A DNA stretch of 64,000 bases, from the NCBI RefSeq assembly GCF_021018895.1, contig NC_079374.1, positions 2,677,212 through 2,741,211 of the forward strand. Direction: 5' to 3'. Numbering within the stretch: position 1 is the stretch's first letter; each line of letters starts with the position of its first letter. A model generated the notes under the pieces. It had not been told where the DNA came from. It made no database searches and saw nothing but the letters and a program-made list of their open reading frames with translations. This document shows, piece by piece, positions 1 to 11,289 of this stretch. This stretch comes from Seriola aureovittata (Eukaryota > Chordata > Actinopteri > Carangiformes > Carangidae). The position numbers were made by a program, and so were the translations under genes.

Positions 1-504
1 TGATGATGTCGCTACATGATATTACATAATGTTCAATATGACATTTTTAAACTAATCAGTATTTTTCCTTACTTTCTTTTTCTTTTTTTTTACAAAGTTG
101 TATATTTCATTTGAAAAGGACAAAATTATAATTCTTGCCTACCAATCTGATCTCAATAATGACGTGTGACCCACTCCTGGGTGAGTTCAACTCACACCAG
201 GTTCAGAAGGAGCTAAACTCGAGTTCAGTTAACTGAAACTTTAGTTTGTTTTTGAGTTGCAAGAAAAAGCTACCCACGTCACATTTACATGAATATGAAA
301 AATAAAAACTGGGCCCTGTAAAACTAAGAAAACTGTTCTCATACGGGATTTATCAGTTCTGAGTCTGTCAGTCAGAGTGCACTCTTTGAGTATAATGTGT
401 GTTCAAGCTGGTACCAGTCCAGGTGACTGGTTCTTCCTAGGTTTATTGGTCAGTGTGCTCTGATTGGAAGTTCATAATACAGGTCAACCTCCAAAAAGAA
501 CTCT
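1..504. other. Intergenic, nothing recognised
   Basis: AT-rich sequence with no open frame that resembles a known protein. No repeat partner within this window was recognised here. Confidence 0.5.
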
Positions 505-1701
505 ATTGGTATTTCATTTCATTTGATTAATTTAAGGTGGCACACTGTAACTAAAAAGAGTAATAATAGCAACAAAATGCTCCATTCGGTTTCCCAACAA
601 ATGAAGCAGCCACCCTGTTTGCTTGTTTTAAATGTCCACGTGTTTCAAACTCAACAACTTAACACAAACTATTCTATAAGATAACCCTGATAACATTACT
701 GTGAGATAATCATTGATACCTGAATTGTCTCCCCCTGAGACACAGAAAACATAATTCAACTGTTTTTGTCGGCTGAGTAGCAGAAACCACGACATATAAA
801 CCGACTTTTACGTTTAAACTCGGTGGACTTTCTCTGTAACTAGTTTTCTCATATTGAAACTCGGTCCTGCTCGAGGTTTCTGCCTCTTAAAAGGGAGTTT
901 TTCCTCTCCACAGTCGCCAGGTGCTGCTCATGGTGGGACTTGTTGGGTCTCTGGAAATAATATTTCAAAGAGAACGGTCTAGAGCTGCTCTGTTTGAAAA
1001 GTGCCTTGAGATAACTTCTGTTGTGATTTGGTGCTGTATAAATAAATAACAGCTGTATAAATAAATAACAGAAATTTGTTAAAATCAAGCTAAAGCTGTA
1101 GGTTATTAATCTACAGTAAATACATCAATCAAAAAGTTAATTACCAGATGTGATGTTATGAATTACTCTAGGAGTGTAGTAGGAAAGACTTGCAATTAAG
1201 CAAAACTTTTTAAATACATGTTTGAATAATTTTCTCTTTTTTAAAAAAAAAGTTTTTTAATTTAATGTGCAAAAATATAATCTGTACCATTAGAGGCAGT
1301 GCTGTGGAACATAACAGATCGCCAATGTTATTTTTTCTTACTATGATCATTTTATTGGATCAAATGACACAACAACAACCAACAAAAGAAAGAAGAATGA
1401 TCTGAGACACACAGTCACGCTCTGCTGCGTTTAAAGCTTTTAACCATCAACATTTTAAATCGTTCAGGTTTTCAACATTAAAAATATTTATCCTCACTTT
1501 ATGAGCGATATGACCTTCATCAACACAAAGAGACAAGGACACTAATATGAATGTCGTTTTAAATCAAAGCTGGTGATGCTTATTCAGATTCTGTGGATTG
1601 GTGATAAAAAACAAATCCAACAAACGTCTATCAAGAAAATCAAATCTCTGCATTATCACTCCAGATGACATGATATTACAGTCATTGACAGTGTTGATTT
1701 A

Positions 1702-2628
1702 TTAGTGTGATTTGAGCTGAAACAACAGCCTCTTCAGGTGTTTAAAGATTTCTGTCATTTTCAGTCCGTATATGAATGGATTAAATAGAGGATGATACAC
1801 AATCACTTGTAGTGTCATTATTAAACGGGCAAGTTTTGGAAAATTAGATTCAAGTTTCATTATAACAATATCATAACTGAAAAAGGTGGAAAAGCTGATT
1901 AAAACCAGCAGGTGAGGTAAACAGGTCTGTGCAGCTTTTTTCCTGACTTCTCTGCAGCTTCTGTAGGAGATTATAAGTATCCTGGTGTATGTGAAGAGGA
2001 TGAAGAGCATGGGGAACAGTGCAATATTTAGATACATGAACACGCCATATATGGACAGTGCTGCTGAGCGAACACACTGAAGATTGAAAAATGAATTGTT
2101 ACAAAAAAGTCCGTCCAAAATAAAGCGACAGAGTTTTATATTGGCATTTAATACAGCCGACACTACGAGCTCACAAGCAGGCACGAGCCAAGCTGAAACC
2201 AGAAAGACTTTGACGTTTGTTTTTCTCATGATAGTTGGATATTGCAGAGGTTTACATATAGACACATACCTGTCGTAGGCCATGGCTGACAACAGTAAGA
2301 ACTCTGAAGTGGCCAGAGTATAAAATATATAAGCTTGAAACAGACAGGCTTGAAATGAAATCATCTGTTTTTCAGACAAAAAGTCAATCAGAAGCTTTGG
2401 GTAGATATTAGTGCTGTAAAGGACAGAGTTGATCAACAAAGCTGCAATGAAGATGTACATAGGCTCATGGAGGTTTCTGTGAATCACGATAAGACACACG
2501 ATGGTGGAATTACAGCAGATTATTAGAATATAAACTGTAAACATGATCATAAAATACAGATATCTGTATTTCTGCACTTCTAAATATCCACCAAGAGTTA
2601 TATACGTCACATTTAAATCATCATCCAT
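1702..2628 (-). CDS. OR-1, odorant receptor (7TM GPCR)
   Basis: 308 residues in one exon, the normal size for a fish OR. N-glycosylation sequon NVT at residues 6-8 in the short extracellular N-terminus. LHEPMYIF (53-60) opens TM2, C95 is the TM3 disulfide cysteine, and DRY is at 119-121 inside MAYDRYVSICKPLQYP. KAAQTCLPHL (231-240) starts TM6 and NPFIY is at 283-287 in TM7. As an OR it should bind an odorant in the cilia membrane and couple to a Golf-type G protein; that is family knowledge. The ATG is chosen because all paralogues start with MDD/MDE at the same place. The tail reads KMTEIFKH where paralogues have KMKEISKH. Closest relative in the window is OR-2, in inverted orientation. The ligand cannot be inferred. 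Confidence 0.95.
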   Translation of the reverse strand: MDDDLNVTYITLGGYLEVQKYRYLYFMIMFTVYILIICCNSTIVCLIVIHRNLHEPMYIFIAALLINSVLYSTNIYPKLLIDFLSEKQMISFQACLFQAYIFYTLATSEFLLLSAMAYDRYVSICKPLQYPTIMRKTNVKVFLVSAWLVPACELVVSAVLNANIKLCRFILDGLFCNNSFFNLQCVRSAALSIYGVFMYLNIALFPMLFILFTYTRILIISYRSCREVRKKAAQTCLPHLLVLISFSTFFSYDIVIMKLESNFPKLARLIMTLQVIVYHPLFNPFIYGLKMTEIFKHLKRLLFQLKSH

Positions 2629-2767
2629 CAGGTTAATCCAAACTGAAAATGTTAATCAGTAACAGGCACAGCAAGTCTGACTTTGAGGTTCACGGTAACT
2701 TATTACCTGTAATAGATGGTCTTATTCACCAATGTTACAGGACGTGGAGTGTTTGACTCAGTGGATT

Positions 2768-2807
2768 GTTTTTATCAGACTGCTTCACCCTCCATGGATC
2801 TCATTAA
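2768..2807 (-). promoter_or_regulatory. OR-1 core promoter block
   Basis: On the minus strand TTAATGAGATCCATGGAGG lies at 2807-2789, followed by TATA-like GATAAAAA at 2776-2768. It is about 160 bp upstream of the ATG, the shortest distance in the cluster. TAATGA fits a homeodomain site; the promoter role is inferred from its recurrence at every gene of this subfamily. Confidence 0.7.
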
Positions 2808-3552
2808 ACTCTCCACTAACATGTAAACAACTCCAGCAAACTCAGGAGTCCTGAACCCAAAGGTTTTGTTACTGTAGACCTCTTTGCTGGGTGGTGCCCC
2901 CGTTACAGTTTTGATGATTGTATTTAACTATAAAGGAAATGGGTTCGATTTGACATTTTCTTTGTTGCAGTTCTCTGTGATGAACTGGACATACAGCAGT
3001 TATATTTAGTTTACTTCCCATTAATGTTGTCTAAAAAATCTACTAGGAGTCACTTTGAAGATTACATTAATATCCTTTCTTTATTAAATTAATTTATTGT
3101 CATGTCAACTCTAACAACAGACAAAAACAAAATCATTTTCACATAAGTAAATAAAATATACACAAAAGGAGCATAAGAATACAGACATACATATTAATAC
3201 ATAATAAAATAAAAGTGTAAGTGCTTATATGTTTGTGTTAAAATGCTTGTTTCTACCTCATATCAGCCTCAGGATATCTGCTGGTCCTGGGGTGAGTTTT
3301 CCTGTACTTAGGAACTTAAGAATGGGCCTACAAGCCTGAGAGGGGTCGGCGATCACCCTCTGCGACCTGCGTCAAATAGAGAGGGGAAGGCCGCAGCCAC
3401 TTATCTTAGATGCTGTGCTGACAATTCTTTCTAACTGAAAGAATTGTTATGTGGCTGGTGTTAGCCTCCAACTTCAGAGTGTGGCATATGGTACCTAACG
3501 AAACTACTTGCTTCCTATCTGACAGAAAATATATAATTGTTCTCAATGCCCA

Positions 3553-3866
3553 AACTTGCTTTTACAATACAAGAGGATGAGCAGCGACTTCTTCAGGGCA
3601 GCCTGGGCGATACAGTGACTCGGTATCGGAAGAAAGTGACTAATAGAACCGGGGCTAACTGTTTAGCATGCTAACTTCAGAAGAAGAAAAGAGGAGAAAC
3701 AAATAAGGCCAAAACAACAGTTGACATTTGGCAGCACTTTCCACCTCTAGAGACACTTTTTGGTGAGTAAAAGAATGAGGATTGATGCTGAGACTAATAA
3801 ACAGCTGTTAATGCTAACATTAGCTATGTAGCAATAGCCGAACTTACAAATAGCTCCTTTAACCAA
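3553..3866 (+). repeat. Dispersed repeat, copy 1
   Basis: Matches 59204-59515 in the same orientation. Shared stretches include ACAATACAAGAGG, GACTTCTTCAGG or a variant, TTAGCATGCTAACTTCAG, GTGAGTAAAAGAATA and ACTTACAAA followed by CTCCTTTAA. Divergence and small indels suggest an old interspersed element of unknown class; no coding capacity is visible. Confidence 0.7.
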
Positions 3867-4680
3867 ATATTGATTGTTAATGTGGTCATCTATCGATTAA
3901 GGACATTGGTTAAAATTTGCATTCCTAACACAGATACAGTTGGATAGTTAAACTAAAACAAATTATTACATTTTAAAAGTTAATCTACATATTTATGTAT
4001 AAAACCTTAATTTGTTATGTAATTATAGCATGAATCAAGTATGTATAGTAGGTATATAAGTATAAAATAGCATAAAATACTCGTATAAAATTCAAGTACA
4101 ACTGGTATTATAGTATATTATATTATGTTCCTGTTTTTAAAGTGACTGGTTAAAGGTCATGTCTGTGGGGGTTTACACCAGACTGGAGTTGTGTTAATGT
4201 GTTTAATAGCTCTCAAAGGACAAAAGAAGATAATGACCTGTTGCCCACCTCGAACATAATTATTGTGATAATTACTTAAATTGATTTATTACACATCTAG
4301 TTATTACATTGCCAAAAGCAACAGTCATTCAGTCTGTTTGTAATAAAACATCATGTTGCATCTTTGACACTTGTTTCTGATGACAGAGGTAAAAGGTGCT
4401 TGCTCAGCAGAACGTCTCATGAGACCAGCTCACTGTGACCACCGATCGGCTGTTTGCAGACTGGCTGTAGTCAGGCCTGTCCCCCGAGGCCTGGCCTGTT
4501 GTTTACACACAGTAGACAACACTAAGGATTGCAGTATTACAGTATCCTTACATCAGCTCTGGGCTTCTGTGGAGGCCATGTTGGTGTTATCAAAGTAAAT
4601 TGCAAAAATAATAAATACTTTCCATCACTTTTAGGATGCACTTTCTATTAACTTTGTCATCACTTTGTGACCTTATTGAC

Positions 4681-4696
4681 CCCCCCCCCCCCCCCC
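4681..4696 (+). repeat. Poly-C tract
   Basis: A run of 16 C residues followed by ATGAAAG. The length may be unreliable in an assembly. Confidence 0.95.
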
Positions 4697-5039
4697 ATGA
4701 AAGCGTAAATGTTACAGGTTGTTTAACCTCACATCTTGTCTCTGCATGAAAAAGCCTGACTTCCTGTCAACCACAGATGAAAAGTCGGAAGCTCAGGAAG
4801 GAGGAAAGTAATTGCAGGAAGAGGCAGACCACTGTGTTGAAGCAGGCTGCCACACAAAGCTTGGTAAGAGTGTGAAATGGAAGTTAAGATTTCTATTTTT
4901 CCAAAGATGCTCAATCTAAAAGTAAATATAGAATATGCAGCTGAATCTAGACATGAACAGTCAAATAAACTATGTTTTTCTATATTTTCCCCCCAGGCGT
5001 TACTGACATATCGTATTCAGAAGGCCAAAAAACATGTTT

Positions 5040-5215
5040 TGTGAGGTCACTGTGACCTTGACCTTTGACCACCAAAAGCTACTCAGTTCATCCTTGAGTC
5101 CAAGTGAATTTTTCAAATTCGCTCAAGCTGTTACTGAGATACGGACGGTCGACAACCCGAAAACATGATGCCTCCGGCCCTGGTTGTTGTCGGCGTGGAG
5201 GCATAAAAGTACAGT
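5040..5215 (+). repeat. Dispersed repeat with TGACCTTTGACC core
   Basis: Contains GTGACCTTGACCTTTGACC followed by a stretch ending near a GGCGTGGAGGC motif. Related sequence occurs near 25795-26110, 28235-28340 and, in opposite sense, at 62275-62470. It looks like a non-autonomous interspersed element; its class was not identified. Confidence 0.55.
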
Positions 5216-5701
5216 GAGATCCAGGTCTCGGACTTTCTGACCACACTGTATATAACAGTGGCACTGACTTTTATTTTGACAGCTGTGAGCTAAACAGTAG
5301 AAATAAAATGGTCACGTTACAGAGTCAGCTACAGAAATATGCAACAGTGTGTGCCTTTCTAAATTATGTCCAGTCAGTTCAGTTTGCTACAGCTGACTAA
5401 TCAGGTTTTAGATGTAAATAAAGGGAAATTAAAGCACCTCAATCTCTCAACTTGTGTCACAGCTTAGGATCTGAATACTTTTGTAAATAAGAGAGTAAAT
5501 AAGAGTTTTTCATTTTTTGAATATAAATACATTTCTAAAATCATGTTTTCACTTTGTCATAATGGGTTGTTGAGTGAAGACTGATGGGAAAAACAGAAAA
5601 CTGTAACGGGGGCACCACCCAGCAAAGAGGTCTACAGTAACAAAACCTTTGGGTTCAGGACTCCTGAGTTTGCTGGAGTTGTTTACATGTTAGTGGAGAG
5701 T

Positions 5702-5740
5702 TTAATGAGATCCATGGAGGGTGAAGCAGTCTGATAAAAA
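5702..5740 (+). promoter_or_regulatory. OR-2 core promoter block
   Basis: TTAATGAGATCCATGGAGG at 5702-5720 and GATAAAAA at 5733-5740. The sequence is essentially the mirror copy of the OR-1 promoter, so the two genes probably share regulatory logic. Confidence 0.7.
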
Positions 5741-5873
5741 CAATCCACTGAGTCAAACACTCCACGTCCTGTAACATTGGTGAATAAGACCATCTATTAC
5801 AGGTAATAAGTTACCGTGAACCTCAAAGTCAGACTTAGGTTAATGATCAACATTTTGACTTTGGATTAACCTG

Positions 5874-6821
5874 ATGGATGATGAATTAAATGTGACGCAT
5901 ATAACTCTTGGTGGATATTTAGAAGTGCAGAAATACAGATATCTGTATTTTATGATCATGTTTACAGTTTATATTCTAATAATCTGCTGTAATTCCACCA
6001 TCGTGTGTCTTATCGTGATTCACAGAAACCTCCATGAGCCTATGTACATCTTCATTGCAGCTTTGTTGATCAACTCTGTCCTTTACAGCACTAATATCTA
6101 CCCAAAGCTTCTGATTGACTTTCTGTCTGAAAAACAGATGATTTCGTTTCAAGCCTGTCTGTTTCAGACTTATATATATTATACTCTGGCCGCTTCAGAG
6201 TTCTTACTGCTGTCAGCCATGTCCTACGACAGGTATGTGTCTATATGTAAACCTCTGCAATATCCAACTATCATGAGAAAAACAACCATCAAAGTCTTTC
6301 TGGTTTCAGCTTGGCTCGTGCCTGCTTGTGAGCTCGTAGTGTCGGCTGTATTAAATGCCAATATAAAACTCTGTCGCTTTATTTTGGACGGACTTTTTTG
6401 TAATAATGCAATGTTCAATCTTCAGTGTGTTCGCTCAGCAGCACTGTCCATATATGGTGTGTTCATGTTGCTAAATATTGGACTTTTCCCCATGCTCTTC
6501 ATCCTCTTCACATACACCAGGATACTTATAATCTCCTACAGAAGCTGCAGAGAAGTCAGGAAAAAAGCTGCACAGACCTGTTTACCTCACCTGCTGGTTT
6601 TAATCAGCTTTTCCTTTTTTATTACTTATGATGTCGTTATAGTGAAACTTGAATCTAATTTTCCAAAACTTGCCCATTCAATAATGACTTTACAAATGAT
6701 CATTTACCATCCTCTGTTTAATCCATTCATATACGGACTGAAAATGAAAGAAATTTCTAAACACCTCAAGAGGCTGTTAAATCACACCATTAAATCTGCA
6801 CTGTTAACTAAAGTAATGTAG
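5874..6821 (+). CDS. OR-2, odorant receptor (7TM GPCR)
   Basis: 315 residues, single exon. It has the same landmarks as OR-1 (NVT 6-8, LHEPMYIF 53-60, DRY 119-121, NPFIY 283-287), but TM3 reads MSYDRY rather than MAYDRY. Its cytoplasmic tail is seven residues longer than usual, because after the common KHLKRLL it continues LNHTIKSALLTKVM. OR-1 is the obvious sister. Differences cluster in TM3, extracellular loop 2/TM5 (NNAMFN versus NNSFFN) and TM6, which are positions likely to face ligand. It is transcribed away from OR-1. Confidence 0.95.
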   Translation: MDDELNVTHITLGGYLEVQKYRYLYFMIMFTVYILIICCNSTIVCLIVIHRNLHEPMYIFIAALLINSVLYSTNIYPKLLIDFLSEKQMISFQACLFQTYIYYTLAASEFLLLSAMSYDRYVSICKPLQYPTIMRKTTIKVFLVSAWLVPACELVVSAVLNANIKLCRFILDGLFCNNAMFNLQCVRSAALSIYGVFMLLNIGLFPMLFILFTYTRILIISYRSCREVRKKAAQTCLPHLLVLISFSFFITYDVVIVKLESNFPKLAHSIMTLQMIIYHPLFNPFIYGLKMKEISKHLKRLLNHTIKSALLTKVM

Positions 6822-7525
6822 TTTCATTTGTAATGATAATGCGGAGATGTGGTTTTTTTGGCAGCCATCTAATGGACTGATACAGAGTATGTTTGCATTT
6901 TGGACTGTGTTCATTCATATTAGTTAGATTATGATTCAGCACTGTGTGATTTAATCTAATAAAATGATTTCAGCGCTCCACACCACTGTTTCTAATGGTA
7001 CACGTCTTTCCTGATGAACTCTCAGAGTCATTCATAATTTTGCATAATCGCAGCTTGTAATTTTAATTTTTGATGAATGTATTTACTGTAGATTAACAGG
7101 CTACATCTGTAGCTTGATGTTCACAAAGGCCAACAGAAGGAAATCAATTAAAGGGAGAGTCCACCAATTTTAGACATTAAGGTGCCATGTCATGGTTTGT
7201 CTTTCTCAGCCTGTGAAAACAGTTGAACAATATCAATTTGTCAAGTGTGAGAAAAGAAACCCTGATGATCGCACAGTGATGCCATCAGGGTTTTCTCAGA
7301 CTGGTTTTACAGAAGACAAATTCACAACAGAAAGTCTGTGATACAAACTTGTGTTGTGTAGTTAGGAAGACATTTTAAAAGGCGAACACAGAGTCGCTGG
7401 AATTTTTGTTGGAAACATGGAAGTAGCATGATAACTCAAGGCTAAATTTAGCCTTGGTGGATTTGGGGTTTTGGTGTGCCACCTTAAATGAATCAAGTGA
7501 AACAAAATACCAATTCAGTCAGATT

Positions 7526-8220
7526 ACAGTCTAGAATTAATCGCTCATAAATTGCTTTAATAGCATTATGGGAAATGTAGTATACAGGGTTTTTGGAGCT
7601 TGACTCATAGGTATTAAAAGTCAGGTTATCTCAGTCATTTTTAAATGTCTTGAGTTCAACTGTATCACTGTATCTCTATCTTGCTGCTTATGTTTTTTTT
7701 GTTTGTTCGTTTTGATCAGTCAGGGCCAGCAGAGTGAACTTGTGAACACAACATTGTCATATCATCACCTTTTCAGTTGATAAGGTGGAGTTGTTAGGAG
7801 ACTATTGATTATTTCCACATTCAACAGTTGCAGAGCAACCCCCTATATCTATGAGGGGTGGGTGGCATCTACCTGTGTGTGGTCAGGGGCCCACTGTCTC
7901 ACAGGCCTTGTTCAGGCCTGGGATTAACATGTGTCTCCAGTGGTCCAATCACAAGTGGACAACTTTAAGTACAGGTGTGAATGTACCCAACACACATTGA
8001 GGAAGCATTTGAGATCCGATCACTCAGACCACAGTTGGAGTTGGTCTGGGACACATATTGCCACATTGTTTTGGGAATGTAAACAGAAATGTGTCCGAGG
8101 CACATTGAAGGTCAGCCTACTCAACCGACGTCCTCTGCCACAGTCTAATTTTGTCATAGTCAGACCGCAACAAATTTAGTATTTTGCAAACGGAAATGAT
8201 GTGTAGTTGCATATAGAGCG
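7526..8220. other. Intergenic, nothing recognised
   Basis: No protein similarity or repeat pair was recognised. An 82-codon open frame at 7931-8179 has no visible domain. Confidence 0.45.
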
Positions 8221-8224
8221 GGAA

Positions 8225-8600
8225 AGTGAGATCCAAGGTGGTCACTCGAGACTGTAAACTGTAAATACAGATGGACGTAGCCTCTGTGACGTCATCCATA
8301 GGTTTCTGTACAGTGGTTTTGAAGCTCGCTGTTGCCATCTTGCCAGTACCTGACTCCACTCCAACTGCCCTCAATCCTCCATAACTTTAGTCCTTCATAA
8401 AATGTGAACAGGTGAGTTATATAAACAGGTTTCATGAAGGAGGAAATCAGCTGTAGAGACCAAAACAGTTTTTGTACCAGGCTGTAAACATGTTTATTTC
8501 TGCTGTAAAGTTGGACATTTGAATATGGGAGTCTATGGGGACTGACTCACTGTTGGAGCCAGACTCTAGTGGTCACAAGAGGAACTGCAGGTTTTGTTAT
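8225..8600 (+). repeat. Interspersed repeat, inverted pair copy 1
   Basis: Much of this stretch recurs in reverse orientation at 8915-9185. Shared pieces are the stretch around GGGAGTCTATGGGGACTGA, the TACAGCAGAAATAAACATG region and the AACTCACCTGTTTA region. The two copies lie about 300 bp apart and could form a large hairpin. Likely a non-autonomous DNA element; class not determined. Confidence 0.7.
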
Positions 8601-8914
8601 TCTTTTCTCTTTTTTTCTCTCTCATCAGATCAGAGAATCTTTTTCCTCATGGTCTATGGATCCTTTAAATGCAGTTTGACGAACTCCAGCTGACTGTTAT
8701 ATGCCTTTTACTCAAGGCCTGAATTAGAGGGACTGCTGGGTCACCCTCCTTGTCCAAGGCCCCTCTTCCCTAGTTACTCAGTTTGGTCAGACAGCCAACT
8801 CTAGAAAGAGTCCTGTTAGTTCCAAACTTTTTCCATTTCACAATTATTGAGGCCACTGTGCTGCTAGGAACGCTCAAAGCTTTAAATATGGTTTTACAGC
8901 CTTGACCCAATCTA

Positions 8915-9185
8915 TGCCTCTACCAAGCAGCAACCTCTGAGGCTGAAAAATGAAGCCAACTTGGAAGTGCTAAAAACTGCAGTTCCTCTAATGGCCACTT
9001 GAGGCTGTCTCCAAAAGTGAGTCAGTCCCCATAGACTCCTATGTTAAAATGTCCATCTTTACAGCAGAAATAAACATGTTTACAGCCTGGTACAAAAACT
9101 GTTTTAGTCTTGATAGCTAATTTCCTCATTCATGACACCTGTTCATATAACTCACCTGTTTACATTTTATTAAGGCTTAAAGTTA
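8915..9185 (-). repeat. Interspersed repeat, inverted pair copy 2
   Basis: Reverse-orientation copy of 8225-8600. The outer end carries AGCAACCTCTGAGGCTGA, which also occurs at about 44885-44905, so the family has at least three members in the window. Confidence 0.7.
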
Positions 9186-9820
9186 TACATAATTGAGGGT
9201 GTGCTGCTTTGAGTGACAGGTGGGTTAGCGTATGTTGCCACAAAGTCTCGGTTCCAAACACGCTAGATTTCTTTGCCCATTTTTGGATTAGCCAGAAGTT
9301 AGGCAAAGTCAAACAATGCCAAGATAACAATGGCGGAGCAGCTTGTGGAGGTTTACAGAGAGCTCCTTGGACTTCATGACTTGGTGTTTGTCTGGACATT
9401 ATATACACAGTTGCCTTTAAACTATGTCAAATCAATTACGTTTGCTATAAAGGGACTAAAATCAAGTCCGAGACACATGTCAATAATAATTAAACAGGAA
9501 GCACCTGAACACAGCTTAGAGCAAAAGCAAAGGGTATGAATACTTTTGTAAATAAGAAAAGATTTCAGTTTTTCAGTTCAGATTTTTAATAAATTTGCCA
9601 AAACTTCTAAAAACATTGTCATTATGGGTTGTTGAATGTAGATTCGAATTAAATCTATAACACAATGTGACATTTTTACTTTTTATTCAGATTTCCACGT
9701 TTTGGGGGCATCACCACCATGTACATGAATTAGGCAATGGTGGATAAGAATATTTTGAGATTATTTTTATCATTATTATTAATTGTCACCAGTGCAACAA
9801 GTGCAAGTGTGTGTGTATGT
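9186..9820. other. Intergenic, nothing recognised
   Basis: No supported gene. Short open frames at 9160-9408 and 9330-9539 overlap each other on opposite strands and show no domain. Confidence 0.4.
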
Positions 9821-9851
9821 GGGTATGAGGGTATGAGGGTATGAGGGTATG
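9821..9851 (+). repeat. GGGTATGA microsatellite
   Basis: About four copies of the octamer GGGTATGA, preceded by a short GT run. Confidence 0.9.
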
Positions 9852-10120
9852 CACATTTCAGCCTAGAATTTGACGCATGTATCACAGTGAAAATAATTAT
9901 TATTTGACAGCAACTACAATACAGGTTATAAATATAATATATAAATAAACCATACTACTGTTTATTTATTTATGTATTTTACATTAAAATGAAAAACAGT
10001 TTTGTCTTTGCATAAAACTACAGTTTCACCTACAGTACATATACCACTAAATCAGAAATGTGGACATACTCTTGCTTTCTAAGCTGTTTTTCACTTTACG
10101 AACATTATAAACTTTAACAA

Positions 10121-11047
10121 TCAGATTATTTTGCCTGGACAGAACAACCTCTTGAGGTGTTTATAAATTTCTTTCATTTTCAGTCCATATATGATCGGAT
10201 TAAAGAGAGGATGGTACAGAATCATTTGTAATGTCATTATGAAACGTACAGTTTTAGGAAAATCAGTTTCCATTCGCAGTAGAAGGACATCATATGCACT
10301 CGAACAGGAAAAGTTGATTAAAACCAGCAGGTGAGGTAAACAGGTCTGTGCAGCTTTTTTCCTCACTTCCCTACAGCTCCGATAAGATATTATAAATATC
10401 CTGATGTATGTGAAGAGAATGAAGAGCACAGGAAATATTACAATATTTGCAAAAACAACCAAGCCATATATATTTAGCACAATTGAAGCCACACAGTGAA
10501 GTTTGTAAAATGTGCTGTTACAAATGATTCCTTTCAAAGTAAAGTTACAGAGTGTTTTATCAGCATTCAGAACAGTCGGTACTGCAACCTGACAAGCAGG
10601 TACAAGCCAAGCTAAAACCAGGAACATCCTCACAGTGGTTTTTCTCATGATAGTTGGATATTGCAGAGGTTTACATATAGACACATACCTGTCATAGGCC
10701 ATGGCTGCCAAGAGTAAGAACTCTGAACCGCCTAAAGAATAAAACATGAAATACTGAAAGAGACAAGCTGAATAAGATATGATCTGGTTTTCAGATAGAA
10801 AGTCAATGAAGAGCTTTGGGTAGATAACAGTGCTGAAGAGAACAGCGTTGATTAACAAAGCTGCAATGAAAATGTACATAGGCTCATGGAGGTTTTGGTG
10901 AATCCAGATCAGGTACACGATCGTAGAATTACTGCAGATTATTAAAATATATGCTGTAAACATGATCACAAAATAAAGATATCTGTATTTAGTCATTTCC
11001 ACATACCCATCAATAATTATGTAAGTTGCATTTAGTTTATTTTCCAT
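10121..11047 (-). CDS. OR-3, odorant receptor (7TM GPCR)
   Basis: 308 residues. N-terminus MENKLNATY has its sequon (NAT 6-8) where most paralogues have NVT or NIT. TM2 entry LHEPMYIF 53-60, DRY 119-121, NPIIY 283-287. TM6-TM7 carries LLLRMETDFPKTVRFIM, which is shared almost exactly with OR-15 and differs from the IVRLESDFPKTARLIM version of most others. OR-3 and OR-15 therefore form a branch although they lie 35 kb apart on opposite strands. The tail KEIYKHLKRLFCPGKII is complete. Confidence 0.95.
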   Translation of the reverse strand: MENKLNATYIIIDGYVEMTKYRYLYFVIMFTAYILIICSNSTIVYLIWIHQNLHEPMYIFIAALLINAVLFSTVIYPKLFIDFLSENQIISYSACLFQYFMFYSLGGSEFLLLAAMAYDRYVSICKPLQYPTIMRKTTVRMFLVLAWLVPACQVAVPTVLNADKTLCNFTLKGIICNSTFYKLHCVASIVLNIYGLVVFANIVIFPVLFILFTYIRIFIISYRSCREVRKKAAQTCLPHLLVLINFSCSSAYDVLLLRMETDFPKTVRFIMTLQMILYHPLFNPIIYGLKMKEIYKHLKRLFCPGKII

Positions 11048-11209
11048 TGAGGATATCTAAAGAAAATGCTAACATACTTCACACTATATGTTGTAGTGGA
11101 TCGTCTCATGTATTCAGCTACCTGACCTTGAAGTGGACTGTGTTCTTTGAAATATTCTTGCAAATACAGATATGTAGAATTCAAACCAAAGCATTCGGCC
11201 CTGGTGATG

Positions 11210-11248
11210 TTTTTATCAGCCTGCTTCACCCTCCGTGGATCTCATTAA
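11210..11248 (-). promoter_or_regulatory. OR-3 core promoter block
   Basis: On the minus strand the conserved block reads TTAATGAGATCCACGGAGG (11248-11230), one base different from the usual CCATGG centre, followed by GATAAAAA (11217-11210). Confidence 0.7.
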
Positions 11249-11289
11249 ACTTTCCATCAATAACTTCCGTCACGTGAACAACATCAAAC

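Larger units (their letters stand above)
505..2908 (-). repeat. Left arm of OR-1/OR-2 inverted duplication
   Basis: Read on the minus strand, this segment matches 5601-7525 on the plus strand. The promoter region (2629-2908) and coding region match very closely. The 3' flank matches in blocks: the piece near 1280-1350 pairs with 6952-7005, 1081-1130 with 7065-7125, and 505-550 (ending in AAGGTGGCACAC) with 7475-7525. The flank blocks are separated by indels, so the coding and promoter parts are either under constraint or were homogenised more recently. The 505-550 pairing could alternatively be a separate dispersed repeat. Confidence 0.75.
2909..5600. other. Spacer between divergent OR-1 and OR-2
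   Basis: A 2.7 kb spacer between the two inverted arms. It holds a dispersed repeat (3553-3866), a poly-C run (4681-4696) and a GACCTTTGACC-type repeat (about 5040-5215). Other short open frames (4371-4598, 4729-4914) show no recognisable domain and I treat them as chance. Confidence 0.6.
5601..7525 (+). repeat. Right arm of OR-1/OR-2 inverted duplication
   Basis: Counterpart of the minus strand of 505-2908. Identity starts abruptly at CTGTAACGGGGGCACC (5601) and runs through the promoter and the coding region with few differences, then continues in blocks through the 3' flank. Confidence 0.75.

Noticed and set aside
2084..2278. Antisense open frames of 60-64 codons opposite the TM3-TM5 coding region, also at 6224-6418, 29027-29209, 32810-32992 and 42505-42687
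   Set aside because: They are the reverse reading of the conserved YDRYVSICKPLQYPTIM stretch and exist because that stretch is conserved. No start context or independent conservation is visible.
2789..2807. Reading ATCCATGGAG as an Olf/EBF site
   Set aside because: EBF sites need TCCCNNGGGA; only the inner CC..GG matches, so the assignment is not supported.
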